Shown here: in pieces, positions 58,821 to 59,578 of the stretch
Position numbering within the stretch: the stretch's first letter is position 1
Layout: the number at the start of each line of letters is the position of its first letter
DNA from: Phragmitibacter flavus
GTDB lineage: Bacteria; Verrucomicrobiota; Verrucomicrobiia; Verrucomicrobiales; Verrucomicrobiaceae
NCBI RefSeq assembly: GCF_005780165.1
Contig: NZ_VAUV01000026.1
Span: 1-59,578 of the forward strand
Length of the DNA stretch: 59,578 nucleotides
Direction: 5' to 3'
Translations under genes and position numbers: made by a program
The notes under the pieces: model-generated
Database searches by the model: none
The model's input: only the letters and a program-made list of their open reading frames with translations
What the model was told of the DNA's origin: nothing

Positions 58821-59578
58821 ATGAACCTCACAAAATATCTGTTCTTCCATCGTTGTGTTGCTGTTGTCAGTGCGGCTGCCATGCTGTCGGCAACCGGTCC
58901 CGTTGGGGCGGGTTCCGTCGCGAAAGCTCCGCTGATGGACCCGGTCAATGAGTATCACCCGATGTATTTTGGCACATTCAATACTGGGGTAAAAACCAGC
59001 GACGTTTACACGGAGGGCAACATTTCATTTGTGGTGCCGATCTGGAGTTCCATCGGCATGGATGGCACGCTTGGAGGGGGCACGGTGTTCCTGAGTCCTT
59101 ATGTTTCGTTGGGTGAACAGGGGGAGCTCGCCACCTCGCTCGGACTTGGCTGGCGTTTTCTTTTTAATGACCAGCCGGTCGGGGCGTTAAAGTCCAATGA
59201 TCGGGCCGGATTCCTCACCGAAGGTTTTTATGTGGGTGCCAATGTGTTTGTGGACAACTTGCGCACCCAGTTTGACAACGACTTCTCGCAATTGGGCATC
59301 GGTGCGGAGATTGGCTCGCGCTATCTTGAGTTGCGGGGCAATTATTATCTGCCATTCAGCAGCGGTCAGAAGCTGGCGGAACGCACAAGTTCGACCGAGA
59401 ACTTCACTTCGCAGAGTCGCAGCAGCAGCACGCGGATGGAGCAGGGAGCCACGCCATTGGGAGATCCGTTTGCGACGGGAAACACCATTCAGCAGGATGC
59501 CTATCTGACCTCCACGGCGGTGACCAGCACGCGCACCACCACGACCAAGACGACGGTGAAAACCATCACCTCGTTGTT
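58821..59578 (+). CDS. inverse-autotransporter beta-barrel-like protein, partial
   Basis: An open frame from ATG 58821 to the end of the window (252 codons, 3' end missing), 19 bp after the autotransporter stop. It starts with a signal peptide (AVVSAAAMLSATGPVGAG). The region GFYVGANVFVDNLRTQFDND and FSQLGIGAEIGSRYLELRGN, followed by YYLPFS, matches the inverse autotransporter barrel of intimin/invasin-like proteins (GANVF, GIGAE and NYYLP signatures). After it the sequence becomes Ser/Thr-rich. It may be the second surface protein of the same transcript. The family call is by motif only, because the full protein is not visible. Confidence 0.75.
   Translation, partial: MNLTKYLFFHRCVAVVSAAAMLSATGPVGAGSVAKAPLMDPVNEYHPMYFGTFNTGVKTSDVYTEGNISFVVPIWSSIGMDGTLGGGTVFLSPYVSLGEQGELATSLGLGWRFLFNDQPVGALKSNDRAGFLTEGFYVGANVFVDNLRTQFDNDFSQLGIGAEIGSRYLELRGNYYLPFSSGQKLAERTSSTENFTSQSRSSSTRMEQGATPLGDPFATGNTIQQDAYLTSTAVTSTRTTTTKTTVKTITSL

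Overview
The window reads as a chromosomal segment of a free-living, Gram-negative heterotroph of the PVC group, most likely a verrucomicrobium of the Verrucomicrobiaceae type. This is inference. It rests on ECF sigma factors in operon with a FecR protein and with a Ser/Thr kinase, a PEP-CTERM protein, large secreted sialidase-like proteins, a hairpin repeat that reads in frame as a TDLQSVPSAG peptide, and weak Shine-Dalgarno sites. No rRNA, tRNA, CRISPR array, prophage or intact insertion sequence was found.

Layout. 0.2-5.4 kb: a minus-strand catabolic operon, gntR - HUMPS-family decarboxylase/synthase - zinc alcohol dehydrogenase - SDR - vapBC - TIM-barrel isomerase, with a perfect 16-bp palindrome just before gntR. 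5.4-7 kb: trmD and a small membrane protein. 7-12.1 kb: a 1393-residue exported protein (sialidase - GH32-like - sialidase) and a PEP-CTERM protein. 12.1-15.9 kb: HpcH/HpaI aldolase, APH-fold kinase and BASS transporter, divergent from a regulator that joins an FCD sensor to an AraC DNA-binding domain. 16-19.6 kb: a secreted 819-residue protein and a second VapBC-type pair. 19.7-32 kb: a YcgR/YcgQ-type permease pair with a His-rich loop, nucleoside-type MFS, esterase, GT4 glycogen synthase, beta-CASP hydrolase, CNNM/CBS protein, DUF4893-like protein, VWA protein and an AlkC-like glycosylase. 33-50 kb: mixed housekeeping and transport genes (metallopeptidase, MFS, NCS1 permease, GT25, Nudix, alcohol dehydrogenase, ECF-FecR pair, cardiolipin synthase-like protein, SurE, lipid kinase, glutaredoxin-MauE fusion). 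51-59.6 kb: ECF sigma - Ser/Thr kinase, LuxR regulator, a type Va autotransporter and the start of an inverse-autotransporter-like protein.

Themes. (1) Two ECF sigma genes each overlap by ATGA a gene whose protein starts with the same ungapped 50-residue module. In one case it is fused to FecR, in the other to a membrane Ser/Thr kinase with a beta-helix-like extracellular part. This suggests an interchangeable sigma-partner module. (2) Five intergenic arrays have different sequences but the same 7-bp period. They sit against gene ends and starts, and one supplies a stop codon. (3) Hairpin repeats lie in an operon spacer and inside a coding region. (4) The surface-protein locus at the right edge carries a tetranucleotide tract just before the autotransporter start, with a divergent LuxR regulator.

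All functions are assigned by reading motifs by eye. No database search was run.
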